Of a stretch of 64,000 bases of DNA, positions 21,252 to 31,647 are shown piece after piece. A program made the position numbers and the translations under genes. Positions within the stretch are counted from its first letter, which is position 1, and every line of letters starts with the position of its first letter. The DNA comes from Orrella marina. GTDB lineage: Bacteria > Pseudomonadota > Gammaproteobacteria > Burkholderiales > Burkholderiaceae_B. The stretch spans positions 1,550,001-1,614,000 of the forward strand of contig NZ_CP028901.1 in the NCBI RefSeq assembly GCF_003058465.1, written 5' to 3'. Below the pieces are notes generated by a model that saw nothing but the letters and a program-made list of their open reading frames with translations, was not told the origin of the DNA and searched no databases.

Positions 21252-21359
21252 GCACTTGAACCTTATCTAATTCACTATTTCTGCAAATCTTGTTCGGCCC
21301 TTTTTGTCCAAACAAGATATTCATGTATTGAAGTCCTGGTCTGACCAGACCACATGCCC

Positions 21360-22655
21360 TCAACCGATAATCTGCCTTTGAAGATACGCCGGCACATCAG
21401 CAAACCATACGCTTGCCTGATCGCCCTGTATCGCCTCGCCCGCACGGCGCAACGTCTTGACTGACGCCTGACCTGACTCGATTTCCGACTCGCCTAGAAT
21501 AACCGCAATTGCAGCCTGGCTGTGATCCGCTCTGCGCATCTGGGCCTTGAAGCTGCCAGACCCCGCATGAACAATGACTCGCATACCCGCATCCCTGATA
21601 GCTTCACCAAGACGCAACGCCTGCGTCAACGCTGAATCCCCTTGGTGTACGACGTAGACATCACACTGAGGAGGTGCCCCCAGTTCCTGTGACTGCGACC
21701 ACAGGTCGACCAGGCGTTCGAGTCCAATAGCGAAACCAACAGCCGGTGCCGGCTTTCCGCCAAGCAAAGATATCAGATCGTCGTAGCGCCCGCCTCCACA
21801 AACCGTTGCCTGGGCACCGAGTCGATCTGTCACCCATTCGAAAACCGTCAGATTGTAATAATCGAGCCCGCGAACCATTCTAGGATTGACCCGATAGGCA
21901 ATCCCTGCATCGTCAAGACGATCACAAATGCTCTTGAAGTGCGCCCTTGACTCTTTGCCCAGAAAATCAAACAGCCTTGGCGCTGCGTTGGCCATTTCCT
22001 GCATGGCAGGATTCTTCGTATCAAGTACACGCAGAGGATTGGAATACATACGACGCAGACCGTCCTCGTCCAGCGTATCCTTGTGCGCTTCCAGATGAGC
22101 AATCAGCGCTGTCCGATGAGCCTGTCGTTCAGAAAGCTGACCAAGCGTGTTCAACTCCAGTTCGATACCATCAATACCCAGCATGCGCCAAAGACGCGCG
22201 GTCATCAGAATCATCTCGACATCGATATCTGGTCCGGCAAATCCCAGACCTTCCACGTCAAGCTGATGAAACTGGCGATAGCGTCCGCGCTGTGGTCGCT
22301 CATGCCTGAAAACAGGTCCAATGCTATAGATACGCTGAGGGCGTTCGTACAGGAGGTTATGCTCGATCGACGCCCGCACCACACCCGCCGTGAACTCGGG
22401 GCGCAATGTGAGCGACTCACCGTTAAGCGAATCGGTGAACGTGTACATCTCTTTCTCGACGATATCAGTGACCTCACCGATACCGCGTGTAAAAAGACGC
22501 GTGTGCTCCAGCACCGGGACCCGCATATTGCGATAGCCGTAAAGATGCAGCCACTTCTGCAAGGTCAACTCAAGCGCTTCCCACTGATGCGACACATCAG
22601 GAAGCAAGTCATTCATGCCACGAATGGCGGATACTTTCTTGAAACTTTCTGTCAT
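21360..22655 (-). CDS. hisS: Histidyl-tRNA synthetase
   Basis: 431 residues, class II synthetase. Motif 2 is [12 protein letters not shown]...[16 protein letters not shown], histidine-specific signatures include [12 protein letters not shown], motif 3 is [13 protein letters not shown], followed by the HGTP anticodon-binding domain ([13 protein letters not shown]). It charges tRNA-His. 225 bases separate it from ispG, where no gene was found. Confidence 0.97.
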   Translation of the reverse strand: MTESFKKVSAIRGMNDLLPDVSHQWEALELTLQKWLHLYGYRNMRVPVLEHTRLFTRGIGEVTDIVEKEMYTFTDSLNGESLTLRPEFTAGVVRASIEHNLLYERPQRIYSIGPVFRHERPQRGRYRQFHQLDVEGLGFAGPDIDVEMILMTARLWRMLGIDGIELELNTLGQLSERQAHRTALIAHLEAHKDTLDEDGLRRMYSNPLRVLDTKNPAMQEMANAAPRLFDFLGKESRAHFKSICDRLDDAGIAYRVNPRMVRGLDYYNLTVFEWVTDRLGAQATVCGGGRYDDLISLLGGKPAPAVGFAIGLERLVDLWSQSQELGAPPQCDVYVVHQGDSALTQALRLGEAIRDAGMRVIVHAGSGSFKAQMRRADHSQAAIAVILGESEIESGQASVKTLRRAGEAIQGDQASVWFADVPAYLQRQIIG

Positions 22656-22880
22656 CCTAATATACGGAAACGCTCGCCACTATCGCCTGGCGGCAGGTGA
22701 TGCAAAGGCTCAGCCTACCCAGTATTCCCGTATCTCCTTTCAAAATATCTTTCTGTTTGAAACTCGAACCAAAACTGCTCTGTTCGCGCCAGGTGTCTGC
22801 ACACACAAAAGATCGGGCTTGTCATGCACATCTACCCACGTCGATGGAACCAAGTCGGCCGCCTTCAGCCTGAGAGCGTC

Positions 22881-24158
22881 TTAGGCGTTGGCCTTTGACC
22901 CATATCGCCGCTGAACATAGTCCTGGACAATTGCCTGAAATTCCTGGGCAATTCCATCCCCTTTGAGCGTTACAGTTCTGACGCCATCCACGAATACGGG
23001 TGCCGCCGGCATCTCGCCAGTTCCTGGCAGGCTGATACCGATATCAGCGTGACGGCTCTCGCCAGGTCCGTTGACCACACATCCCATCACGGCCACATTC
23101 ATGCTCTCAACCCCCGGATACTTAGAACGCCAGACGGGCATCTGCACACGCAGATAACTCTGAATCTGATCGGCAAGCTCCTGAAAAAATGAGCTACTCG
23201 TGCGACCACAGCCAGGACATGCAATCACCATCGGTGTAAAAGCCCGCAACCCCATGGTCTGCAGTATTTCCTGAGCAACAACCACCTCACGGCAGCGGTC
23301 TCCGCCTGGCTCCGGTGTCAAAGAGATCCGAATCGTATCTCCAATACCTTCTTGCAAGAGCACGCTTAAAGCGGCCGTGGATGCCACAATTCCCTTAGAT
23401 CCCATTCCGGCCTCGGTCAGACCGAGATGCAATGGGTAGTCACATCGGCTTGAAAGTTCGCGGTAAACAGCAATCAGGTCCTGAACATGACTAACCTTGC
23501 ATGAGAGCACGATCGCGTTGCCAGGTAGCCCGAGTTCCTCGGCACGCTGCGCATTGTTGATCGCCGAGACGACCAAAGCCTCTCGCATCACTGCCTGCGC
23601 ATCACGTGGTCTGGACAAACCACTGTTCTCATCCATCATGCGTGCCAGCAGTTCCTGATCAAGACTTCCCCAGTTCACCCCGATCCGGACTGGTTTATCC
23701 CAGCGGCAGGCTACCTCGATCATTTGCGCAAAATTGTCGTCGCGTCGCTTACCTCCACCCATATTGCCAGGATTGATACGATACTTTGACAAGGCCTGCG
23801 CGCACTCGGGGTACTGGGTCAGTAATTTATGTCCGTTGAAATGAAAATCCCCACAGAGAGGAACACTTACACCCATTCTGTCGAGTTGGTCGCGAATGAC
23901 AGGAACCTCTCTTGCAGCCTCTGGCGAATTAACCGTGATGCGAACGATCTCCGATCCGGCCAGCGCAAGCTCCTTAACCTGTATCGCAGTTGCAATGGCG
24001 TCGGCAGTATCCGTATTCGTCATCGACTGCACGACCACAGGCGAATCACCCCCAATCTGCACACGATGGTCACCCCACTCACATGTGACGGAACGGGTCT
24101 TTCTACGCGATGCTGGCCCAACAACGGTGTCGTGGCTGTTTGCGATCAAGCCTGTCAT
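22881..24158 (-). CDS. ispG: 4-hydroxy-3-methylbut-2-en-1-yl diphosphate synthase
   Basis: 425 residues; MEP isoprenoid pathway enzyme converting MEcPP to HMBPP with a 4Fe-4S cluster. N-terminal TIM barrel ([35 protein letters not shown]) and C-terminal cluster domain with [13 protein letters not shown] and [10 protein letters not shown] supplying the three cysteines. The start overlaps the stop of the rodZ-like gene by 4 bases (ATGA). Confidence 0.96.
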   Translation of the reverse strand: MTGLIANSHDTVVGPASRRKTRSVTCEWGDHRVQIGGDSPVVVQSMTNTDTADAIATAIQVKELALAGSEIVRITVNSPEAAREVPVIRDQLDRMGVSVPLCGDFHFNGHKLLTQYPECAQALSKYRINPGNMGGGKRRDDNFAQMIEVACRWDKPVRIGVNWGSLDQELLARMMDENSGLSRPRDAQAVMREALVVSAINNAQRAEELGLPGNAIVLSCKVSHVQDLIAVYRELSSRCDYPLHLGLTEAGMGSKGIVASTAALSVLLQEGIGDTIRISLTPEPGGDRCREVVVAQEILQTMGLRAFTPMVIACPGCGRTSSSFFQELADQIQSYLRVQMPVWRSKYPGVESMNVAVMGCVVNGPGESRHADIGISLPGTGEMPAAPVFVDGVRTVTLKGDGIAQEFQAIVQDYVQRRYGSKANA

Positions 24159-24649
24159 TCAAATAATCCTCTCACCCACTCTGGCAGCATTGTCCGGGGC
24201 AGGATGCCCTGCCAGATTGCGATAGCAAGCACCACCACCACCACCAGGATAATGATCAGCATCCAGGGCCATGACCGGTGAGACTCCACCTGCTCCATCG
24301 TCATACCCAGGCCAGGGCCTGACGAGTGCTGACGGGCAATCGTGGAACCACCTCGCACATCCTGTTTCGGCAACAAAGGCTCGATGGACATCATGTCCAC
24401 ACCGAGCAGACGACTATAATTCTTGGCCAGCGTTCTCAGCCCAATGCCATTCGGAAGCGCATCCCACTGTCCGTTCTCAAATGCTTCGACCTGTCGGGGT
24501 GCAAACTTTAGCCGGGCTGAAACATCTTCGAGACTCAGGCCCCTGGACTGGCGGATGGCTTTGAGTGCCGCCAACGCGTTGCCAGGTACTTCCGACATCG
24601 GCTCAGATGCCACCTTTAAAGGATTCTCGAGCTCACCCTGGTCGCTCAT
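24155..24649 (-). CDS. RodZ-like helix-turn-helix membrane protein
   Basis: 164 residues from ATG 24649, which overlaps the rlmN stop by 4 bases; an upstream in-frame start inside rlmN is not credible. Residues about 25-90 are an HTH_25 domain ([35 protein letters not shown] is one continuous segment), followed by a linker and a single membrane helix with [18 protein letters not shown]. This matches the cytoplasmic and membrane part of RodZ, which ties MreB to the wall synthesis machinery. The periplasmic beta domain of RodZ is essentially absent: only about 17 residues follow the helix. Position between rlmN and ispG is the usual rodZ place. Confidence 0.75.
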   Translation of the reverse strand: MSDQGELENPLKVASEPMSEVPGNALAALKAIRQSRGLSLEDVSARLKFAPRQVEAFENGQWDALPNGIGLRTLAKNYSRLLGVDMMSIEPLLPKQDVRGGSTIARQHSSGPGLGMTMEQVESHRSWPWMLIIILVVVVVLAIAIWQGILPRTMLPEWVRGLFE

Positions 24650-25827
24650 GAAGACTTCTCCACCATACGAATCGGTTGTAAACCAGCCGCAGCCAGACGT
24701 TTCTCGGCAAGTCGCGTGCGGTCTTTCACTTCTCCGGCAAGCTGACCGCAAGCTGCGTCAATATCATCGCCACGTGTCTTGCGAACAGTTGTCACCACAC
24801 CAGCAGACTGCAGGCGATCAGCAAACTCTCTTACTCTGGACAGAGGAGAGCGACGCAATCCGGACTGCGGAAACGGATTGAAGGGTATCAAATTCAGTTT
24901 GCATGACACTTGTCTGGAGATTTCAATCAGTTGCTCGGCATGCTCGGGCTGATCATTGACTCCGTCAAGCATCACATACTCAAATGTAATGAAATCACGC
25001 GGCGCATGCACAAGATAATTACGACAGGACTCAAGCAGATCCACCAAGGGATACTTTCTGTTCAAAGGAACGAGTCGATCACGAAGCTCATCATTTGGCG
25101 CGTGCAATGAAACAGCCAGAGCAACCGGGCAGTCAAGTGCCAGTCGATCCATCATAGGGACAACTCCGGAGGTCGACACAGTCACTCGGCGCCGTGAAAG
25201 CCCCCAGGCGTTGTCCGCCAGCATCAGACGCAGAGCACCGAGCACGGCGTCGTAATTGAGCAGAGGCTCTCCCATGCCCATGAACACAACATTGGTGATG
25301 ATGCGTGGATCCGGAGAGCCCGAACCACCGTCCTCATCCTGATTGATGCCTGCCTGCAGACGCGTGACCGCTCCGGTGGCTGACAATTCATGTCGCGCCC
25401 ACCAGAGCTGACCAATGATTTCTGCGGTCGTCAAGTTACGGTTGAAACCCTGATGACCAGTGGAGCAAAACGGGCAGGCTACAGTACAACCTGCCTGACT
25501 CGATATGCAAAGGGTACCGCGGTCATCCTCAGGGATAAAAACCGTCTCCACTGCATTCGCCTGTCCGACATCAAAGAGCCATTTGCGAGTCGAATCAGTA
25601 GAGACATGACGTGACACCACCGACGGAGCCTGAATCACACACTGTTCTTGCAATCTGGCTCGGAATGCCTTGGCCAGATCGGTCATCTGGTCAAACTCGG
25701 ACACCCCCCGCTGGTGAATCCAGCGCAAGAGCTGGCGAGCCCTGAACGGCTTGTCGCCCCACTGAGCCACCATCTCGGCCAGTCTGGCTGAATCCATCCC
25801 CATCAGGTTGATTGGTTGCGTCGACAT
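24646..25827 (-). CDS. rlmN: 23S rRNA/tRNA adenine-C2 methyltransferase RlmN
   Basis: 393 residues, radical SAM enzyme with the CTVACPFC cluster motif (about residue 113). It methylates A2503 of 23S rRNA and A37 of several tRNAs. Other family features: N-terminal [36 protein letters not shown], and the second catalytic cysteine near the C-terminus (AACGQLAG). Between ndk and the rodZ-like gene. Confidence 0.95.
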   Translation of the reverse strand: MSTQPINLMGMDSARLAEMVAQWGDKPFRARQLLRWIHQRGVSEFDQMTDLAKAFRARLQEQCVIQAPSVVSRHVSTDSTRKWLFDVGQANAVETVFIPEDDRGTLCISSQAGCTVACPFCSTGHQGFNRNLTTAEIIGQLWWARHELSATGAVTRLQAGINQDEDGGSGSPDPRIITNVVFMGMGEPLLNYDAVLGALRLMLADNAWGLSRRRVTVSTSGVVPMMDRLALDCPVALAVSLHAPNDELRDRLVPLNRKYPLVDLLESCRNYLVHAPRDFITFEYVMLDGVNDQPEHAEQLIEISRQVSCKLNLIPFNPFPQSGLRRSPLSRVREFADRLQSAGVVTTVRKTRGDDIDAACGQLAGEVKDRTRLAEKRLAAAGLQPIRMVEKSS

Positions 25828-25921
25828 GAGGCTTTCCGGTTTGACTTTTAAAGAATGTAGGGTGCTGGACGGTATTGATTTTCCCTATCGCACCCTGCTT
25901 GCTGAAAAGGCAATAGCCAGA

Positions 25922-26347
25922 TCAACGGCTGTGAATATTCATTTCCGGGAAGAAAAAGGCGATCTCGTTACGAGCAGTTTCGGGGGCATCAGAACCGTGT
26001 ACGGCGTTGGCATCAATGCTATCCGCAAAATCGGCACGAATCGTACCCTTGTCAGCCTTCTTTGGATCTGTTGCTCCCATCAGGTCGCGATTTTTCTGGA
26101 TGGCCGACTCCCCTTCCAGAGCCTGCACAAAAACAGGGCCGGAGACCATGAAATCAACCAGATCTTTGAAGAAAGGACGCTCTTTGTGCACAGCATAGAA
26201 ACGCTCTGCATCTTCACGCGAAAGCTGCATCATGCGCGCGGCAATCACCTTCAAACCAGCCTGCTCAAAGCGGCTGACAATCTGGCCGATCACGTTCTTT
26301 GCTACTGCATCGGGCTTAATGATCGACAATGTACGTTCAACTGACAT
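25922..26347 (-). CDS. ndk: Nucleoside diphosphate kinase
   Basis: 141 residues. [15 protein letters not shown] at the N-terminus and the catalytic histidine in NAVHGSD (about residue 117). It balances NTP pools by phosphate transfer through phosphohistidine. AGGAG lies upstream of the ATG. First gene of the long ndk-to-der run. Confidence 0.97.
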   Translation of the reverse strand: MSVERTLSIIKPDAVAKNVIGQIVSRFEQAGLKVIAARMMQLSREDAERFYAVHKERPFFKDLVDFMVSGPVFVQALEGESAIQKNRDLMGATDPKKADKGTIRADFADSIDANAVHGSDAPETARNEIAFFFPEMNIHSR

Positions 26348-26418
26348 CAGAAACTCCTAAAGGGCACCAGTAATTCCCAATAAAAACAGGGACTTTTAAA
26401 AATTAAAGTTAGCCGAAG

Positions 26419-26427
26419 ATTCTAACA
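26419..26427 (-). promoter_or_regulatory. Extended -10 promoter candidate for ndk
   Basis: Minus-strand TGTTAGAAT, an extended -10 (TG-N-TAGAAT), lies about 72 bases before the ndk start. No good -35 is visible 17 bases upstream, which is tolerated by extended -10 promoters. The same CATG-N-TAGAATCTT context recurs before rpsP. Confidence 0.45.
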
Positions 26428-26598
26428 TGACCGAGATCGGCCCAGCACCTTAAAATAGAGGATTAATCGCTCGTCACAAACCTGCCCGCAAGAAAGGTGT
26501 TGCCGCAAGCAATAGTGCGATCCACTGACCTTTTCTTGCATACAACTGGAGTGGCGCTCCTGTGATCGACCAGACACTCTGACCATAGTTGCATTTCA

Positions 26599-29490
26599 AT
26601 GACCAATAAACCCGATACACCCGACCAGGACTTACCCAAGAGTTTCGAACCCGCGCAGATTGAATCCTACTGGTACCCACGCTGGGAGCAGGCGGGATAC
26701 TTTCAGGCAGGCAGGCATGTCGATAGCACACACGCCGGACAAGCTCCCTACGTGATTCAGTTCCCTCCACCAAACGTGACAGGAACATTGCACATGGGGC
26801 ATGCTTTCAATCAGACGATCATGGACGGCCTGATTCGGTACCACCGCATGCGAGGACATGACACAGTGTTTGTACCTGGCACGGATCACGCGGGAATTGC
26901 CACCCAGATCGTCGTCGAGCGACAACTTGACGCACAGAAAGTCTCCCGCCACGACCTCGGTCGGGAAAAGTTTGTCGAGAAAGTCTGGCAATGGAAAGAG
27001 CAGTCAGGTGGCACGATCACCAGCCAGGTTCGTCGACTCGGGGCTTCAGCGGACTGGCCACGCGAATACTTCACGATGGACGCGCGGATGTCTGTCGGGG
27101 TAGTCGAGACCTTTGTCCGTCTGTACGAAGAGGAACTGATCTATCGTGGCAAGCGGCTGGTGAACTGGGACCCTGTGTTGCTGACAGCTGTATCGGACCT
27201 GGAAGTTCAGATGGTCGAGACCCAGGGATCGCTCTGGCATGTTGAATACCCGTTTGTAGAAGGCCCACAAACAATCCACCAGGACGGAGAAAAGGTCAAG
27301 CTACGTGGACTGACAATCGCCACGACGCGCCCTGAGACGATGCTCGCAGATGGCGCACTGTGCGTTCATCCCCTGGACGATCGGTATCAGCACTTGATCG
27401 GACGCATGGTCGATCTGCCTTTGTGCGATCGCCAGATTCCGATCATCGCAGATGAGTTTGTTGACCCGGAGTTCGGGACCGGTGTGGTCAAAATCACTGG
27501 CGCCCACGACTTCAATGACTATCAGTGCGCGCTTCGCCATGGACTTGCGTTGATCGAGATTTTTACCCCGGATGCGCATATCAACGAGAACGGACCCGAG
27601 GCGTTTCGAGGAATGGAGCGCTTCGAAGCTCGCAAGGCAGTGGTTGCCGCGCTGAAGGAGCAAGGCTATCTGATCAAGGTTGATCCTCACACCATGATGC
27701 AGCCCAGAGGAGATCGCACCGGCGTGGTATTGGAGCCGATGCTCACAGATCAGTGGTTCGTTGCAATGAGCAAACCCGCTCCAAGCGGAAGCATGCATCC
27801 GGGACGCAGCATCACCGAGGTGGCGCTTGATGTCGTGGAGAACAGCCAGATTCAGTTTTACCCATCCAACTGGACTAGTACATATAACCAGTGGCTGGAA
27901 AATATCCAGGACTGGTGCATTTCAAGACAACTTTGGTGGGGCCATCAGATTCCGGCTTGGTACGCAGATGATGGACGGGTGTTTGTAGCACGCGACGAAG
28001 ATCAGGCTTACCGAAAAGCCAGGGATGGAGGCTACACCGGCAAGCTTGTCCGCGACCCGGATGTTCTTGACACCTGGTTTTCCTCAGCGCTGGTGCCATT
28101 CACCACCTTCGGCTGGCCAGAGTCCACACCGGATCTTGAGAAATACCTGCCATCGAGCGTTCTGGTCACAGGATTTGACATCATATTCTTCTGGGTGGCC
28201 AGAATGGTCATGATGACCACCCACCTGACGGGCAAGGTGCCCTTCCGGCATGTCTACGTGCACGGACTCATTCGGGACGCCGACGGCCAGAAGATGAGCA
28301 AATCCAAAGGCAACACACTTGATCCGGTTGACCTGATTGATGGAATCGGGCTTGAAGACCTTGTTGCCAAACGCACGTATGGACTGATGAATCCCAAGCA
28401 AGCCAGCTCCATCGAAGAGGCAACACGGAAACATTACCCGGATGGAATCCCTTCGTTTGGAACAGATGCACTGCGATTTACCATGGCTGCCTACGCATCT
28501 CTCGGCCGCAACATTAATTTCGACCTCAAGCGCTGCGAAGGCTATCGCAACTTCTGCAACAAACTCTGGAATGCCGCTCGCTTCGTGCTTATGCACACAC
28601 AGGACAAACACGAGTCTGGCACGGAAGTCAACATCTCCGGTCTACCGGAACAATGGATCCTTTCTCGCCTGCAACAGGTCAAGACCCAGGTAGAAAAGGG
28701 ATTCGCCGACTACCGGTTTGACAACATTGCAAACGCGCTTTATCACTTTGTCTGGGACGAGTACTGCGACTGGTATCTGGAGCTCGCAAAAGTCCAGCTT
28801 CAGTCTGATGACCCAAAGGTACGAGCAGGATGCCGACAGACCCTGATCGAAGTACTGGAAGAGATTCTCCTGTTGTTACATCCAATCACACCTTTCATTA
28901 CAGAAGAGCTCTGGCAAAAAATCTCGCTAGTGACTGGGACCCGCAACCCCGGCGAACAAACCAGCGTCAGCGTTCAACCCTTCCCTGTGCCACAGATCGA
29001 CCGCATTTCTGAACAGGCAGAGAAGGCATTTGAATCACTCAAATCCGAGATAGAAGCCATTCGTGCATTACGCAGCGAAATGCAGCTATCTCCAGCCCAG
29101 AGGGTGCCTCTGTACGCTGAAGGGTCCATGGAAATCTTGCAAACCCATGCGCCGTACCTGGCGTTCATGGGCAAGCTTTCCGAGGTGGAAGTTGTTGACG
29201 CATTACCGCAAGATCAAGGAGCACCTGTCCAAGTCGTTGGAGAAACTCGGCTAATGCTGAAAGTCGAAATTGATGTTCAGGCGGAACTTGCCAGACTGGA
29301 CAAAGAGATCGCAAGGCTTGAGAATGAAATTGCCAAGGCAAATGGCAAACTTGGCAATCCATCGTTCGTGCAACGTGCGCCAACCCACGTCGTCGAACAG
29401 GAAAGGCAACGTGTGGCGAACTTCACTCAAACGCTGGAAAACGTCAGACAGCAGAGAGTCCGACTGGCCGAAAACAGCCCGTCGAACTGA
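26599..29490 (+). CDS. valS: Valyl-tRNA synthetase
   Basis: 963 residues, class Ia synthetase. HIGH-type motif in [12 protein letters not shown] (about residue 57), the editing domain ([17 protein letters not shown]), [15 protein letters not shown] in [10 protein letters not shown] (about residue 565), the anticodon-binding domain and a C-terminal coiled coil ([19 protein letters not shown]). Normal length. Transcribed divergently from ndk and convergently with trmD. Confidence 0.97.
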   Translation: MTNKPDTPDQDLPKSFEPAQIESYWYPRWEQAGYFQAGRHVDSTHAGQAPYVIQFPPPNVTGTLHMGHAFNQTIMDGLIRYHRMRGHDTVFVPGTDHAGIATQIVVERQLDAQKVSRHDLGREKFVEKVWQWKEQSGGTITSQVRRLGASADWPREYFTMDARMSVGVVETFVRLYEEELIYRGKRLVNWDPVLLTAVSDLEVQMVETQGSLWHVEYPFVEGPQTIHQDGEKVKLRGLTIATTRPETMLADGALCVHPLDDRYQHLIGRMVDLPLCDRQIPIIADEFVDPEFGTGVVKITGAHDFNDYQCALRHGLALIEIFTPDAHINENGPEAFRGMERFEARKAVVAALKEQGYLIKVDPHTMMQPRGDRTGVVLEPMLTDQWFVAMSKPAPSGSMHPGRSITEVALDVVENSQIQFYPSNWTSTYNQWLENIQDWCISRQLWWGHQIPAWYADDGRVFVARDEDQAYRKARDGGYTGKLVRDPDVLDTWFSSALVPFTTFGWPESTPDLEKYLPSSVLVTGFDIIFFWVARMVMMTTHLTGKVPFRHVYVHGLIRDADGQKMSKSKGNTLDPVDLIDGIGLEDLVAKRTYGLMNPKQASSIEEATRKHYPDGIPSFGTDALRFTMAAYASLGRNINFDLKRCEGYRNFCNKLWNAARFVLMHTQDKHESGTEVNISGLPEQWILSRLQQVKTQVEKGFADYRFDNIANALYHFVWDEYCDWYLELAKVQLQSDDPKVRAGCRQTLIEVLEEILLLLHPITPFITEELWQKISLVTGTRNPGEQTSVSVQPFPVPQIDRISEQAEKAFESLKSEIEAIRALRSEMQLSPAQRVPLYAEGSMEILQTHAPYLAFMGKLSEVEVVDALPQDQGAPVQVVGETRLMLKVEIDVQAELARLDKEIARLENEIAKANGKLGNPSFVQRAPTHVVEQERQRVANFTQTLENVRQQRVRLAENSPSN

Positions 29491-29507
29491 TTTCTGCCTT
29501 TAAAGCA

Positions 29508-29534
29508 CATCCGGGTGGCGCTGGCACCCGGATG
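29508..29534 (+). terminator. Hairpin after valS
   Basis: Perfect 10-bp stem CATCCGGGTG (29508-29517) with CACCCGGATG (29525-29534), 7-base loop, 17 bases after the valS stop. No T-run follows, so termination may be partial or factor-assisted; it lies between convergent genes. Confidence 0.6.
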
Positions 29535-29682
29535 GCATTCCTATAGGAAAAACCGGGCGCACTTGCGCTGTTTCTCACGCGCCAATCTCACACCCAGACT
29601 TCTTATGCCCATCCTGTTTGCAAGATGACGCAACATAGTTAAGCAGTTCCAGCATAGTCAGGGGGTCGGCGTTTCGAGTAAG

Positions 29683-30444
29683 TCACGACTCATGGTTCTG
29701 AAACATACCGCGCAAGAACGCCTCATCGGTATCGGAAAGGAGTTTTTTCTCACGCGCTGTTTTAATAAGATCAGGTCGGTTGAGTTGGGTCAGTCTAAGT
29801 GATTGCTCGCGCCTCCACTGACGTATCCGAGCATGATGCCCGGACATCAACACCTCTGGCACACGATCACCACCGAGCACCTCGGGGCGAGTGTAGTGAG
29901 GACAATCAAGTAATCCATCCAGAGCCTCCTGAAAGGAGTCCTGACCGTGCGAATCTCCTTGATTCAATGCACCGGGAAGCAGGCGAATGGCAGCATCAAG
30001 CATCGCGACAAGCGCGGGCTCACCACCTGACAATACAAAATCCCCAAGGGACCACTGATCATCAACAAAACGATCGATGAAGCGCTGATCGATTCCCTCG
30101 TAACGTCCACAAACAAAAATCGCACCAGAGGACTCTGCGAGCTCCGAAGCAACGGATTGAGTAAATCGTTTGCCCCCGGGCGCCATCAGAATTACTTTTG
30201 CCGAATCAGCGCGTGACTCGCGGGCAGCGAGCAAAGCATCAGTCAACGGTGAGGCTAGCATGACCATGCCAGGACCCCCACCATAGGATCGATCGTCTAT
30301 CGTCCGATGCACATCATGAACAAAATTGCGAGGATTCCACGCGTGCAAAGACCACAAGGCTCGGTCCGCTGCACGAGACGTCACACCCAGACGGGTCAAT
30401 ACATCGAAGTACTCTGGGAACAGAGTCAGAACATCTATTCGCAT
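29683..30444 (-). CDS. trmD: tRNA (guanine-N1)-methyltransferase
   Basis: 253 residues, SPOUT-class trefoil-knot enzyme making m1G37 in tRNA. N-terminal [54 protein letters not shown] and [21 protein letters not shown] are all present. Follows rimM by 6 bases. Normally rplS comes next, but the region after trmD (29491-29682) only contains the convergent valS end. Confidence 0.97.
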   Translation of the reverse strand: MRIDVLTLFPEYFDVLTRLGVTSRAADRALWSLHAWNPRNFVHDVHRTIDDRSYGGGPGMVMLASPLTDALLAARESRADSAKVILMAPGGKRFTQSVASELAESSGAIFVCGRYEGIDQRFIDRFVDDQWSLGDFVLSGGEPALVAMLDAAIRLLPGALNQGDSHGQDSFQEALDGLLDCPHYTRPEVLGGDRVPEVLMSGHHARIRQWRREQSLRLTQLNRPDLIKTAREKKLLSDTDEAFLRGMFQNHES

Positions 30445-30450
30445 CGAAGA

Positions 30451-31266
30451 CTAAAAGTCCGCTGGCCAGTCAACCATGATGCGCTTTCGTTCCAGATCAA
30501 CGGACAAAACGTGAGCAGCAACAAATGGTATGAGCGTATGGATGGGCTTGCCACGTGCATTGAGATCAGGCACCCATTGACCGCCGGCGCCAGGCTTTTG
30601 CCGCAGAACCGAAAGCAAGGGATGCGCAGGATTGTCCTCAATCTGATCCACGACTCCAATGCGTAAGGAGGGTTGATCAGACGGAAGTGTGACTGGCGGC
30701 TCAGAAGAGTCGACACTATCAGACCCTATCGACGCGTCTTGCTCGAGAGAAATGCTGGACCTTCCTGGCTGATCGCCTGAATCGGCAGGCTGGTTACCCG
30801 CGTCTGTCGAGTAAACCTCACACCCGACAAGATCTACCCAGTAATACTCACCGGCATCAGGTTCGGGGAAGTCCTTTCTGGACACCCAGACAGATGATCC
30901 TTTCAGCGCATGGGCTTGATCACGATCAACAAGCCCTTTGAGACAAGCTAGCCACGTGGATCCATGAACCTTGCTCCAGACAACTCGGTGGGGAACAACA
31001 GGGCCAAGAGGCATCTCACCCGAGCGATGGGCATCGCGATCGGCAGACACACGCAAGGCCTGTTCCAGCGCCTTCTGAGGCGCGCTGACCCACCAGGTCC
31101 GGACCGAATCCAGAACCGTGGAGTCTGCAGAAAACGGTTGCAACTTAACCCAGCCACGAACCCCATGAGCACCCGCAACACGAGCGACTTCGACAAGGTC
31201 TGCAGGCGGGTCATATTGCGCCTCGTGAGATTGAGGCGATTTAGATTGCGCTCGCGAGTCAGTCAT
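30451..31266 (-). CDS. rimM: Ribosome maturation factor RimM with an inserted acidic loop
   Basis: 271 residues, about 80 to 100 longer than usual for RimM. The N-terminal domain (VARVAGAHGVRGWVKLQPFS) and the start of the PRC-barrel (GEYYWVDLVGCEVYST) are followed by an insert of about 45 residues rich in Ser, Asp and Gln (DAGNQPADSGDQPG, DSVDSSEPPVTLPSD). The barrel then resumes (RIGVVDQIEDNPAHPLLSV, LIPFVAAHVLSVDLERKRI, VDWPADF). The frame is intact. RimM helps mature the 30S head and binds uS19. Second gene of rpsP-rimM-trmD. Confidence 0.92.
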   Translation of the reverse strand: MTDSRAQSKSPQSHEAQYDPPADLVEVARVAGAHGVRGWVKLQPFSADSTVLDSVRTWWVSAPQKALEQALRVSADRDAHRSGEMPLGPVVPHRVVWSKVHGSTWLACLKGLVDRDQAHALKGSSVWVSRKDFPEPDAGEYYWVDLVGCEVYSTDAGNQPADSGDQPGRSSISLEQDASIGSDSVDSSEPPVTLPSDQPSLRIGVVDQIEDNPAHPLLSVLRQKPGAGGQWVPDLNARGKPIHTLIPFVAAHVLSVDLERKRIMVDWPADF

Positions 31267-31313
31267 ACCGAAGGAGCAACAATCTTTAGGCTTTCAATTT
31301 CCACGAACACCCG

Positions 31314-31574
31314 TCAAACGGCCGCGGTCACCTTGCCGGCGTACTGCTTGGCCAAACGAGCCACTGCGGGCGACATTTGAGCACCTACGCCTTTCCAGTA
31401 CTCGAGACGATCTATCGCGATACGCAGACCCTCTTCGCCTTCGTTGGCGACTGGATTATAGAAACCGACGCGCTCAATAAAGCGACCATCGCGACGATCA
31501 CGCGAGTCAGTTGCAACGATACTGTAGAACGGGCGCTTCTTGGAGCCGCCGCGTGCCATACGAATCACCACCAT
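31314..31574 (-). CDS. rpsP: 30S ribosomal protein bS16
   Basis: 86 residues, [20 protein letters not shown] and [15 protein letters not shown], typical bS16. First gene of rpsP-rimM-trmD. An IS4-family element ends 74 bases upstream of the start. Confidence 0.97.
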   Translation of the reverse strand: MVVIRMARGGSKKRPFYSIVATDSRDRRDGRFIERVGFYNPVANEGEEGLRIAIDRLEYWKGVGAQMSPAVARLAKQYAGKVTAAV

Positions 31575-31627
31575 AGGTAATCCCTTTTAAATAAGTGAAG
31601 ATAATCAAATGTAGAACCAAGCCCAAG

Positions 31628-31636
31628 ATTCTAGCA
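31628..31636 (-). promoter_or_regulatory. Extended -10 promoter of the rpsP operon, abutted by an IS
   Basis: Minus-strand TGCTAGAAT, an extended -10, lies about 54 bases before rpsP. With 17-base spacing the -35 hexamer would fall at 31651-31656, which is inside the terminal repeat of the neighbouring IS (sense AACCGG, no match to TTGACA). The native -35 therefore appears to have been displaced. Confidence 0.45.
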
Positions 31637-31647
31637 TGAATCACTAG

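Noticed and set aside
28084..28611. Open frame of 175 codons antisense to valS
   Set aside because: Shadow of the valS coding frame; no start signal or family.
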